Shown here in pieces: positions 1 through 5,584 of a DNA stretch of 6,563 bases. The number at the start of each line of letters is the position of its first letter. Within the stretch, counting starts at the first letter, position 1. The stretch comes from an uncultured Acholeplasmatales bacterium (GTDB taxonomy: Bacteria > Bacillota_I > Bacilli_A > ML615J-28 > CAG-698). The notes beneath the pieces are model-generated. The model saw only the letters and a program-made list of their open reading frames with translations, searched no databases and was not told the origin of the DNA. Position numbers and translations under genes: made by a program. The stretch is taken from contig CALEGD010000128.1 in NCBI GenBank assembly GCA_937877075.1, forward strand, positions 1 through 6,563, in the 5' to 3' direction.

Positions 1-437
1 GACAGGAAGATGACGTCGTCGGCGACGGAATTAAATATGCGGATGTTAATGAATGTGTACAGTTGGTTAAGGAAGCTCATATTGACGCTTTGGCTCCAGC
101 ACTAGGAAGTGTACATGGTCCTTATAAAGGAGAACCTGTCCTTGGTTTTAAAGAAATGGAAGAAATTAAGTATGCAACTAATCTGCCGCTCGTGTTGCAC
201 GGCGGAACCGGAATTCCCGATGAAAAGATTAAACGTGCCATTGCTTGCGGAACATGTAAGATAAATGTTAATACCGAATGTCAACTTGCCTTTGCAAGAG
301 AATTGAGAAAACTTATTGCTTCTGATGATAAAGTTTATGATCCAAGAAAAATTATCGGTCCAGCAACAAAAGGTATAGCTGATGCGGTTAAAGAAAAGAT
401 TAATGTCTTCGGTTCAAACGGGAAAGCAGTAAAATAG
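1..437 (+). CDS. fba: Class II fructose-1,6-bisphosphate aldolase, 3' part (5' end outside window)
   Basis: This is the C-terminal part of a zinc-dependent class II aldolase, the cytoplasmic glycolytic enzyme that reversibly cleaves fructose-1,6-bisphosphate into dihydroxyacetone phosphate and glyceraldehyde-3-phosphate. The frame is open from base 3, with bases 1-2 the end of a codon, and it begins QEDDV, which matches the family's GGxEDD segment. The visible motifs are GSVHGPYKG (His codon at 114-116) and LVLHGGTGIP (His codon at 198-200), which carry two expected zinc ligands, followed by the phosphate/substrate loop KINVNTE and the C-terminal DPRK segment. The TTG at 63 is an internal Leu codon and not a start, because the homology continues upstream of it. 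About 145 residues are visible from a family of roughly 285-310 residues, so about half is missing to the left. The gene ends just before an intrinsic terminator and is probably last in its transcript. Identification is firm; the exact sugar specificity (FBP rather than a tagatose-type ketose bisphosphate) is inferred. Confidence 0.93.
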   Translation, partial: QEDDVVGDGIKYADVNECVQLVKEAHIDALAPALGSVHGPYKGEPVLGFKEMEEIKYATNLPLVLHGGTGIPDEKIKRAIACGTCKINVNTECQLAFARELRKLIASDDKVYDPRKIIGPATKGIADAVKEKINVFGSNGKAVK

Positions 438-442
438 GAATT

Positions 443-468
443 AGCGCCGAAACAACCGGCGTTTTTTT
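443..468 (+). terminator. Intrinsic terminator after fba
   Basis: The sequence forms a GC-rich stem, CGCCG (445-449) with CGGCG (457-461), around a 7-base loop. The stem is extended by a G-T wobble and an A-T pair and is followed directly by seven T residues (462-468). It begins six bases after the fba stop codon. This is a standard rho-independent terminator. Confidence 0.92.
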
Positions 469-474
469 CATGTC

Positions 475-504
475 TTGTAAACATATTTAATCGAACTGCA
501 TAAT
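475..504 (+). promoter_or_regulatory. Probable sigmaA promoter for the 99-aa membrane protein
   Basis: A TTGTAA box at 475-480 is separated by 18 bases from CATAAT at 499-504. Both elements are one or two mismatches from consensus. It lies just downstream of the fba terminator and 21 bases before the next start codon, where a new promoter would be expected. No operator-like repeat is seen. Confidence 0.45.
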
Positions 505-525
505 ATTTTAGAGTAGGGGAGTATT

Positions 526-825
526 ATGAGGCGTTTCTGGAACGATTACTTTTGGCTTATAACCTTTATCTTTTCATACCTTCTTTTCTGGATATTTGGA
601 GATATTATCTTCTTTCTTTCAATTTTGATTGTAATCGGAGAGATCTTGATTCTTAAAAGCATTTATAGAATAAGGTTTTTCTATTTTGATGTCATAATCA
701 TTTCGATTTATTTAATATTATGTCTTACATGCCTATTATTTGTCTTTGTAGCATCATTCAAAGCCTTTCTTGTGGTAATCAGCATCTGGATGACATTCAC
801 CTTCTTTTTTCATAAAAGATGGTAA
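526..825 (+). CDS. Small hydrophobic membrane protein, four predicted TM segments, unknown function
   Basis: This 99-residue protein is almost entirely hydrophobic and rich in Phe and Ile. I read four likely membrane segments at about residues 8-24, 27-43, 53-76 and 79-95. They are separated by short charged turns such as K44, R48 and R50, and the protein ends in a basic HKRW tail. There is no signal peptidase site, lipobox or recognisable catalytic motif. The ATG at 526 is supported by an AGGGGAG ribosome site (515-521) four bases upstream. The gene lies between the fba terminator and the promoter of the next unit, so it is probably transcribed alone. I do not recognise the family. It being a real gene rather than a chance open frame rests on the good ribosome site, the plausible promoter and the clean hydrophobic periodicity. 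Confidence 0.68.
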   Translation: MRRFWNDYFWLITFIFSYLLFWIFGDIIFFLSILIVIGEILILKSIYRIRFFYFDVIIISIYLILCLTCLLFVFVASFKAFLVVISIWMTFTFFFHKRW

Positions 826-830
826 AGTCC

Positions 831-859
831 TTGGAATTTTTCGGGAAATACTGTATAAT
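831..859 (+). promoter_or_regulatory. Strong sigmaA-type promoter for the zinc-ribbon/lipoprotein unit
   Basis: TTGGAA (831-836), a spacer of exactly 17 bases, and a perfect TATAAT (854-859) make this the best promoter in the window. Transcription would start near 865-867. That leaves a leader of about 20 bases before the TTG at 886, but only about five bases before the upstream in-frame TTG at 871. The promoter therefore supports the downstream start codon. Confidence 0.78.
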
Positions 860-885
860 AATAAATAATATTGAAGGTGATCTAT

Positions 886-1443
886 TTGCTTTGTATTAGT
901 TGTCTTAATCAAGATTTAAAAAATTCAGAAATTTGCGTTTGTGGAAGTAAAAACTTAGTTAAAAAGAGAGGCAGAAGTTATATTTTTAACGGACAAGCTT
1001 ATTCTAAAAAAGAATGGCTTGCTATTATGTCGGAATTAAGAGCTCAAAGAATGTATTTGTTTACAGGGAAGGAAGGAAAGATAAATCCCCTTTACCTTCA
1101 AAGCAAGTTTTTGGAGAATATTCGAATCCACACCTTTATTCGCCTACTCTTACCCGCCTGCTTTTTTATTTTTCTTTCTTTTTTTATTTCTTTAGTTCTA
1201 ATCTTAAAAGAAAAGAATTATTTAAAAGAAATAATAATTCCGACCAACACCGCTGTCTTTGGAATATTTATTGCATTCTTTCTATTAGGTTTAGCGTTAA
1301 TTAATTTAAAAAGAATTTTTATAAATAAAATTAGAGTTATGGCAAGGATTAGAAACAAAAGGATTATCTATCAACAAATAAAACCTTCTCATTTTTTTGA
1401 AATTATGAAAGAAATAGGTTTTGATATAAGGAGTAAACAATGA
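886..1443 (+). CDS. Zinc-ribbon, two-TM membrane protein of unknown function
   Basis: The start is taken as the TTG at 886 because a GAAGGTGAT ribosome site (872-880) sits just upstream. The alternative in-frame TTG at 871 would overlap that site and nearly coincide with the predicted transcription start. The 185-aa product opens with a compact cysteine pattern, C3-x2-C6 and C17-x-C19-G, consistent with an N-terminal zinc ribbon. A basic, polar region follows, then two hydrophobic segments at about 87-107 and 122-141, and a basic C-terminal tail with an R/K-rich stretch just after TM2. The ribbon and tail are probably cytosolic. The stop codon overlaps the next gene's start as ATGA (1440-1443), so the two are translationally coupled. 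I do not recognise a named family; zinc binding is inferred from cysteine spacing only. Confidence 0.72.
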   Translation: MLCISCLNQDLKNSEICVCGSKNLVKKRGRSYIFNGQAYSKKEWLAIMSELRAQRMYLFTGKEGKINPLYLQSKFLENIRIHTFIRLLLPACFFIFLSFFISLVLILKEKNYLKEIIIPTNTAVFGIFIAFFLLGLALINLKRIFINKIRVMARIRNKRIIYQQIKPSHFFEIMKEIGFDIRSKQ

Positions 1444-1961
1444 AGAAACTTTTTTTATTAGTGATTTTGTTTTCTGTGATTGCAACACTTTCTGGTTGCA
1501 ATAAGAATGTGGGAGAAATTAGCGGAGTTCAAAATATAAAGAAGGAAGATATCTTCAATCAGAAAGAAGATGAATACTTCGTTTATTTTCACAGGTTAGA
1601 TTGTGAAGATTGTGAGGCCTCTAAACCTTATGTGATTGAATATGCTCAGATCCTAAAAGATTATGAAGGATGCTCGGGTAAAAGAAAAATCTATTCGGTA
1701 TTGCTTTATACAAGTAAGGAAAAACCGGACGAAGAGATTCTGATTTATCGTGAATATTCTGGAGAAGACGGTCAGGGAACCGACGGCAAATTCTATGTTG
1801 ACGGAAAAACCGATTGGAAGGATCTTTATATTGCATCAACTTCTTCCTTAATTTCAATTTCCACGGTTAGCGGAGTTAAAAAAGCTTATTATACTTCTCA
1901 GGGTGTGGAAGGGGTAAAAGAAAAGCTAACCACTCAAATGGGGAACTGTTATCTGAAATAA
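1440..1961 (+). CDS. Thioredoxin-fold lipoprotein with CEDC motif
   Basis: This 173-aa protein has a lipoprotein signal peptide: KK at positions 2-3, a hydrophobic core, and lipobox LSGC with C20 as the predicted lipidated residue. The mature part would be anchored on the outer face of the membrane. A beta strand (EYFVYF, 45-50) leads into D54-C55-E-D-C58, followed by P63, the arrangement of a thioredoxin active site at the start of helix 1. C78 and C170 are additional cysteines. Where thioredoxins carry the cis-proline TPT, this protein has S133-T-S-S136 with no proline, which is unusual. A Gly/Asp-rich insert (about 107-125) lengthens it relative to its paralogue at 1990-2412. The ATG at 1440 follows an AAGGAG site (1428-1433) and overlaps the upstream stop. 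The function is probably extracytoplasmic thiol-disulfide chemistry or, if degenerate, binding only. Confidence 0.8.
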   Translation: MKKLFLLVILFSVIATLSGCNKNVGEISGVQNIKKEDIFNQKEDEYFVYFHRLDCEDCEASKPYVIEYAQILKDYEGCSGKRKIYSVLLYTSKEKPDEEILIYREYSGEDGQGTDGKFYVDGKTDWKDLYIASTSSLISISTVSGVKKAYYTSQGVEGVKEKLTTQMGNCYLK

Positions 1962-1995
1962 AAAAGCGTGATGTTTAAACATCGCACTTTTATTT
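1961..1995. terminator. Bidirectional intrinsic terminator between convergent lipoprotein genes
   Basis: The arm AAAAGCGTGATG (1962-1973) pairs with CATCGCACTTTT (1980-1991), with one C-A mismatch (1967/1986) and one T-G wobble (1969/1984), around a TTTAAA loop. On the plus strand it ends in TTTTATTTT; on the minus strand it ends in a run of T from 1961-1965. It can therefore terminate both flanking genes. The minus-strand gene's stop codon (1990-1992) lies inside the structure and the plus-strand gene's stop ends at its edge. Confidence 0.85.
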
Positions 1996-2412
1996 TGTTA
2001 AGGCCTCCTCGAAAAAATTACCTACATTACCGGAATTGATATAATGTTCGATAATGGTTCCGTCTTTGATGATAATCAAAGTTGGTGTCCTTGTGATTTT
2101 TAGTTTTGAAATAGAAGTTGCACCGTCAATAAGATCTTGATCGCCAATGATTGCTTTATTTATAGGGTCCGAAACATTCACTTGATATATTTTCGGCCAT
2201 CCGGAACTAAAAAGTGATTGTTTGTGGTACTTGAAGGCGTTGGGTTTGATTTTCTCGCATCCGGAACAATCGTCCTTGACAAAAAGGATGTAATATTCCT
2301 TTTCTTCGATTTCAAAAATATCATCTTGAGTAATAACTGGAATTGCTGTTTTTGATTCGCAACCGCAAAAAAACAAAAACAATAAAAATATTATCAAAAT
2401 TTGTTTAGGCAA
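1990..2412 (-). CDS. Thioredoxin-fold lipoprotein with CSGC motif, short paralogue
   Basis: This 140-aa protein has a hydrophobic N-terminus ending in F15-C-G-C18, an imperfect lipobox (Phe rather than Leu/Val at -3) with C18 as the likely lipidated residue. The mature domain carries strand YYILF (40-44), D48-C49-S-G-C52 and P57, then R108-T-P110-T-L, the classic cis-proline loop, followed by a strand and a D117-G turn. This is a complete minimal thioredoxin fold, expected to act in extracytoplasmic thiol reduction or oxidation. The start is the TTG at 2410-2412, chosen because a GAAGGTGG ribosome site (2418-2425) lies five bases upstream and no ATG is suitably placed. It aligns with the plus-strand lipoprotein at 1440-1961 through the shared pattern DIF, E-Y, DCxxC and Pro. 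Thiol-reactive activity is likely, since both the CxxC and the cis-Pro are present; the physiological substrate is unknown. Confidence 0.82.
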   Translation of the reverse strand: MPKQILIIFLLFLFFCGCESKTAIPVITQDDIFEIEEKEYYILFVKDDCSGCEKIKPNAFKYHKQSLFSSGWPKIYQVNVSDPINKAIIGDQDLIDGATSISKLKITRTPTLIIIKDGTIIEHYINSGNVGNFFEEALTK

Positions 2413-2446
2413 TTAAACCACCTTCTATCATATATATTAATGAAAG

Positions 2447-2452
2447 ATTATA
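2447..2452 (-). promoter_or_regulatory. Probable -10 element for the minus-strand lipoprotein gene
   Basis: A perfect TATAAT reads on the minus strand at 2452-2447, about 35 bases before the TTG start codon. No good -35 hexamer lies 16-18 bases upstream; the region around 2470-2475 reads TTCTTT. The divergent VanZ gene shares this 53-base spacer, and I could not assign it a convincing promoter there. Confidence 0.4.
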
Positions 2453-2465
2453 TGTAAGGAGCTGT

Positions 2466-2918
2466 ATGGAAAGAAAACTGTTTTTAATTTTTTCTGTTAT
2501 TTGGCTTGTGGTTATTTTCTACAATTCTCTTCAAGCCCCTATGTCTTCTGGAACTGGGGATAATGTCACTGATTTTATGAACCGGATTCTCTCTTTCCTA
2601 AAAATCGGAATTGACCCAAAAATCCTGAGGTCATATTTAAATATTATAGGTCATATGTTTGAATTTTTCTTTTTAGCGTTATTTATCTACGGATTCGTTT
2701 TTGAATGTAAGCTTCATTATCCACATTTCCTCGCTCTTTCAATATGTTTATTTCTTGGATTAATTGATGAAGGGCTCCAAGGATTAGTTCAAGGAAGGGT
2801 TAGTTCCGTAGGTGATGTTTTTGTTGATTTGATCGGTGCTGGATTCGGAATTCTTATAATCATTATTAATAAGCCGTTTTCGAATAAAATTTTGAAATTA
2901 GGAGAAGGATTATATTAA
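2466..2918 (+). CDS. VanZ-family integral membrane protein
   Basis: This 150-aa protein matches the VanZ-like family. A first TM segment (about 5-19) ends in the family-type F-Y-N-S-L-Q, followed by a polar extracytoplasmic loop rich in Ser/Gly/Asp (26-40). G62-H63-M-x-E66 then opens TM2 (about 60-79). TM3 is at about 86-100, the signature D101-E-x-x-Q105 with G110-R follows, and S114-x-G-D117 leads into TM4 (to about 135). Many members have Asn in the D-x-x-x-N-x-x-G pattern; here Asp121 occupies that place. VanZ itself gives low-level teicoplanin resistance, but most chromosomal homologues have no assigned role, so resistance should not be assumed. The ATG at 2466 follows a TAAGGAG site (2455-2461) by four bases. 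The stop overlaps the stop of the convergent gene at 2915-2918, and no terminator separates them. Confidence 0.86.
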   Translation: MERKLFLIFSVIWLVVIFYNSLQAPMSSGTGDNVTDFMNRILSFLKIGIDPKILRSYLNIIGHMFEFFFLALFIYGFVFECKLHYPHFLALSICLFLGLIDEGLQGLVQGRVSSVGDVFVDLIGAGFGILIIIINKPFSNKILKLGEGLY

Positions 2919-3613
2919 TCATAATTTGTTTTAACAAAAGCTCTAAAAACAATTTTGTCCGGAACAGTTCCGATTAGGAAATACTTGTTTTCGAAATTTG
3001 CTTTTGAAATTGAAATAACTTCTCCGACTCCGACTGGGTTTAAAAAATTAATTTGGATTTGTTTGATAAACTCATTTTTTTGAAGATTCATGGCATCAAA
3101 GATAATCTCTCCGTATCTGGCGACATTTAGATGGAGAAAAAAGTCGAGATCAGAAGCCCGGACTTGATGTTTGAAGATGGGGAATTGTACATCCGGTTTC
3201 AGATTAACTATTTCCTGATTTAGATCTTGATCTTCATCGTTAAGAATCTCGTCTCTGGATAGGAGTTCTTCTGCAACATCATCTATGCACCAGATGCTGC
3301 TTCCTTTTACAAGCACATTATGGTCAGTACTACTGATGATAAATTCTCTTCGAAATTCCGATTTATGAGCCGGAAGGGGGCGCGTTTCAACAAATACTTT
3401 CTCGCTGAGTCCGGGCTGTTTTAAGATAATATATTTAGTTCGGAGTAATCTCCAGGAGCGGTCCTGTAACTCTCTATCAAGATTGATAGTTGAGGCTTGA
3501 CTGGCTACTTCCTGAAAAAGGTTGAAGATAGAATAGGGTTTAAGTCTGAGGTATTGATCGAAATCCCCCGGAGTCAAATGGAAAGTGTCAGAATAGAACA
3601 ATTTTTCCTTCAT
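2915..3613 (-). CDS. Acyl-ACP thioesterase-like double-hotdog protein, active site apparently altered
   Basis: The 232-aa length and motif order match bacterial acyl-ACP thioesterases of the FatA/FatB type. These enzymes hydrolyse acyl-ACP to free fatty acid in the cytoplasm. The first hotdog domain (about 5-120) has the helix region L32-F-Q-E-V-A-S-Q-A, then S53-W-R-L-L-R, V75-E-T-R and G104-S-S-I-W-C-I-D. The second domain (about 145-232) has V151-R-A-S-D-L-D157 and H161-L-N, followed by Y167. Compared with the family pattern DLDxNxHVNN, the catalytic Asn position is F159. The later strand QINFLNPVGVGEV has Pro/Val where the Glu/Cys of plant FatB would fall. It may be inactive, have shifted chemistry, or act as an acyl-binding protein. 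The ATG at 3611-3613 is preceded by an ideal AAGGAGG (3620-3626). The promoter lies in the divergent spacer with mnmG. Confidence 0.78.
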   Translation of the reverse strand: MKEKLFYSDTFHLTPGDFDQYLRLKPYSIFNLFQEVASQASTINLDRELQDRSWRLLRTKYIILKQPGLSEKVFVETRPLPAHKSEFRREFIISSTDHNVLVKGSSIWCIDDVAEELLSRDEILNDEDQDLNQEIVNLKPDVQFPIFKHQVRASDLDFFLHLNVARYGEIIFDAMNLQKNEFIKQIQINFLNPVGVGEVISISKANFENKYFLIGTVPDKIVFRAFVKTNYD

Positions 3614-3634
3614 GACATTCCTCCTTTTTGGTTA

Positions 3635-3643
3635 ATTATAACA
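3635..3643 (-). promoter_or_regulatory. Extended -10 promoter for the thioesterase-like gene
   Basis: The minus strand reads TGTTATAAT from 3643 to 3635, a perfect TATAAT with the TGn extension. The region 17-18 bases upstream is only AT-rich (TTTTAA-like), so recognition would rely on the extended -10. Transcription would begin about 15 bases before the ribosome site at 3620-3626. Confidence 0.6.
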
Positions 3644-3680
3644 TGTTTTTTAAATTTTTAAAATAAAATAAAAATAATGC

Positions 3681-3707
3681 TTGAAATATATAAAAATATG
3701 ATAAAAT
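3681..3707 (+). promoter_or_regulatory. Probable promoter for mnmG-rsmG-parA
   Basis: TTGAAA (3681-3686) is followed after 15 bases by an extended -10, TGATAAAAT (3699-3707, hexamer TAAAAT at 3702-3707). The spacer is short, but the TGn extension helps. Transcription would start near 3713-3715, essentially at the first ATG of mnmG, giving an almost leaderless or about 11-base-leader message. The region is so AT-rich that other -10 assignments are possible. Confidence 0.45.
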
Positions 3708-3712
3708 AATAA

Positions 3713-5584
3713 ATGGTGAATGAAATGTATGATATCATTGTAATTGGCGGTGGCCATGCCGGAGTTGAAGCGGCTCTCGCCAGTGCAAGACTAGATAACA
3801 AAACTTTGATGGTAACGGGTAATTTTAAGCGTGTTGCGACGATGTCCTGTAATCCGTCTATCGGAGGACCGGCTAAAGGTATAATTGTTAGGGAAATAGA
3901 TGCCCTTGGTGGGCAAATGGCGAAAACTGCGGATCAAACCCTTCTTCAAATTAAGATGTTGAATGTATCAAAAGGCCCGGCAGTTCGTGCTTTAAGAGCC
4001 CAAGCCGACAAGATCGCCTATCCCGAGTATATGCAAGAAGTAATACTTAAGACCCCAAATCTTGAAGTAAAAGAAGCCTATGTTACATCTTTGCTGATAG
4101 AAGAGGGAAAAGTAAAAGGCATTAAACTTGAAAACGGTGAAGAAATCCTTTCCCATGCCGTTATTCTTTCCAGTGGAACTTATTTGTCATCCCGAGTTTT
4201 GGTCGGACATTCTTTTAAAGAAATCGGACCGGATAATGAAAGGACAACAACAGGTCTTTCCAAATGCCTTAAAGCTCTCGGATTTAATTTGTTACGCTTA
4301 AAAACAGGAACTCCGCCACGAGTAAAGACCGATACAATAGATTTTTCTAAATTAATCCCCCAATACGGGGATAAAGCTCCTCGTAGATTCAGTGAAGAAA
4401 CAGAAAATGTATTACCTTTTGAAAAACAAGAAGTTTGTTATTTAACCTATACAACACCGGAAACTCATGAAATTATTCGCAAAAATCTTCTTCTTTCAAG
4501 TATGTATTCCGGATTGATTAAAGGTGTCGGCCCGAGGTACTGCCCTTCGATTGAAGATAAGGTTACCCGTTTTCAGGATAAAGAACGGCATCAAATCTTT
4601 TTAGAACCGGAAAGTTTGGAAATAGAGGAAACCTATATCCAAGGCCTCTCTACAAGTCTTCCCCATGAGATACAAGAAAAACTTGTTCATTCTGTACCGG
4701 GACTAGAAAACGCCAAAATTTCTAAATATGCATATGCGATTGAGTATGATGCCATTGACCCTCAGCAGTTAAAACATAGCCTTGAGTCTAAACTGGTTAA
4801 GAACCTTTTCTTTGCCGGACAAATTAATGGGACAAGCGGTTATGAAGAGGCTGCTTGTCAAGGTCTTATTGCTGGGGTTAATGCCCATTTGATGATTAAG
4901 AATAAGGAAGCTTTAGTTTTACGGAGAGATGAGGCCTATATCGGAGTTTTAATCGATGATTTAATTACCAAAGGAGTTGAAGATCCTTATCGTTTACTTA
5001 CCTCAAGAGCAGAATTTCGGCTCTTGCTAAGACATGATAATGCTGAAGCGAGACTGATAAAATACGGTTATCAAGTCGGTTTAATTCCTGAGGCTAGGTA
5101 TCAGAAGTTTTTGAAAGAACAAGAAGATAAGCGAACGCTAATTGAACTTACTAAAGAACTTAAGGTTAGCCCGAAGAAAGAGGTTAATGATTATTTGCTT
5201 AAAAATGACAAACAAGTAATACATAACCTAATTAGCGGCTATGATTTTTTGAAAAGACCGGGAATTGATTTCGCTGATTTGAAAGAAGTTACCGGAATAA
5301 ATTTTGACAATTCCGATAAAATATTGGAACAAATCTTAATTGAAATTAAATATTCCGGATATATTGAAAAAGAATATAAAGAAGCAAGAAAGATGGCTGT
5401 GATGGAATCAAGAAGAATCCCAGAGGATATGAATTATAATCAAATCACAAATATCGCTAGTGAAGCCCGTGAGAAACTAAAGAAGATTCGCCCCGAAACT
5501 ATTGCTCAAGCATCAAGAATAAGTGGAGTCAATCCCAGTGATATTGCCATTCTTTTAGTGTGGTTGGAAGGCAAGAAAAGATGA
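3713..5584 (+). CDS. mnmG: tRNA uridine-5-carboxymethylaminomethyl(34) synthesis enzyme MnmG
   Basis: MnmG is the FAD- and NADH-dependent partner of the GTPase MnmE. Together they install (carboxymethyl)aminomethyl groups at wobble U34 of several tRNAs in the cytoplasm. The 623-aa product is full length. It has the Rossmann FAD motif G12-G-G-H-A-G17, the signature S45-C46-N-P-S-I-G-G, then RALRAQADK, LKTGTPPR, GPRYC277-PSIEDK with the conserved cysteine, HQIFLEPE, the FAD-contacting FAGQINGTSGYEEAA, and LLTSRAEFRLLLRHDNA. A C-terminal helical tRNA/MnmE-binding region ends in IRPxTIxQASRISGV and LLVWLEG. The start is uncertain. ATG 3713 has no ribosome site, while the in-frame ATG at 3725 has a weak GGTGA (3715-3719) and would give MYDIIVIGGG, closer to typical N-termini. 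The stop overlaps the rsmG start as ATGA. mnmE is not adjacent upstream. Confidence 0.97.
   Translation: MVNEMYDIIVIGGGHAGVEAALASARLDNKTLMVTGNFKRVATMSCNPSIGGPAKGIIVREIDALGGQMAKTADQTLLQIKMLNVSKGPAVRALRAQADKIAYPEYMQEVILKTPNLEVKEAYVTSLLIEEGKVKGIKLENGEEILSHAVILSSGTYLSSRVLVGHSFKEIGPDNERTTTGLSKCLKALGFNLLRLKTGTPPRVKTDTIDFSKLIPQYGDKAPRRFSEETENVLPFEKQEVCYLTYTTPETHEIIRKNLLLSSMYSGLIKGVGPRYCPSIEDKVTRFQDKERHQIFLEPESLEIEETYIQGLSTSLPHEIQEKLVHSVPGLENAKISKYAYAIEYDAIDPQQLKHSLESKLVKNLFFAGQINGTSGYEEAACQGLIAGVNAHLMIKNKEALVLRRDEAYIGVLIDDLITKGVEDPYRLLTSRAEFRLLLRHDNAEARLIKYGYQVGLIPEARYQKFLKEQEDKRTLIELTKELKVSPKKEVNDYLLKNDKQVIHNLISGYDFLKRPGIDFADLKEVTGINFDNSDKILEQILIEIKYSGYIEKEYKEARKMAVMESRRIPEDMNYNQITNIASEAREKLKKIRPETIAQASRISGVNPSDIAILLVWLEGKKR

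Noticed and set aside
821..840. Possible terminator after the 99-aa membrane protein (TCC-TT-GGA followed by T-run)
   Set aside because: The loop would be only two bases and the stem has a mismatch, so it cannot form a stable hairpin. The sequence is better read as the -35 region of the next promoter.
1014..1304. Second open frame (plus strand) inside the zinc-ribbon gene
   Set aside because: It is out of frame with a gene that has a good promoter, ribosome site, cysteine motif and coupled downstream start. Its own translation shows no recognisable features.
1621..1857. Antisense open frame within the CEDC lipoprotein gene
   Set aside because: There is no ribosome site or recognisable protein. 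The sense strand encodes a clear lipoprotein, so this is a shadow frame.
2717..2725. Perfect consensus DnaA box TTATCCACA
   Set aside because: It is a single copy inside the VanZ coding region, encoding part of H-Y-P-H. No second box or DNA-unwinding element is visible nearby, so it is not evidence of an origin in this window.
2466..2918. Glycopeptide resistance determinant (VanZ)
   Set aside because: No other van genes (vanR, vanS, vanH, vanA, vanX or vanY) are nearby. VanZ-family proteins are widespread in Firmicutes without a resistance role.
3640..3712. Very AT-rich spacer as a possible origin or unwinding element
   Set aside because: No DnaA boxes, iterons or repeats occur in it. Divergent promoters for the two flanking genes explain the composition.
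5560..5580. Upstream GTG start for rsmG
   Set aside because: It adds seven non-conserved residues inside mnmG. The ATG at 5581 has the ATGA coupling and a ribosome site and fits the family N-terminus.
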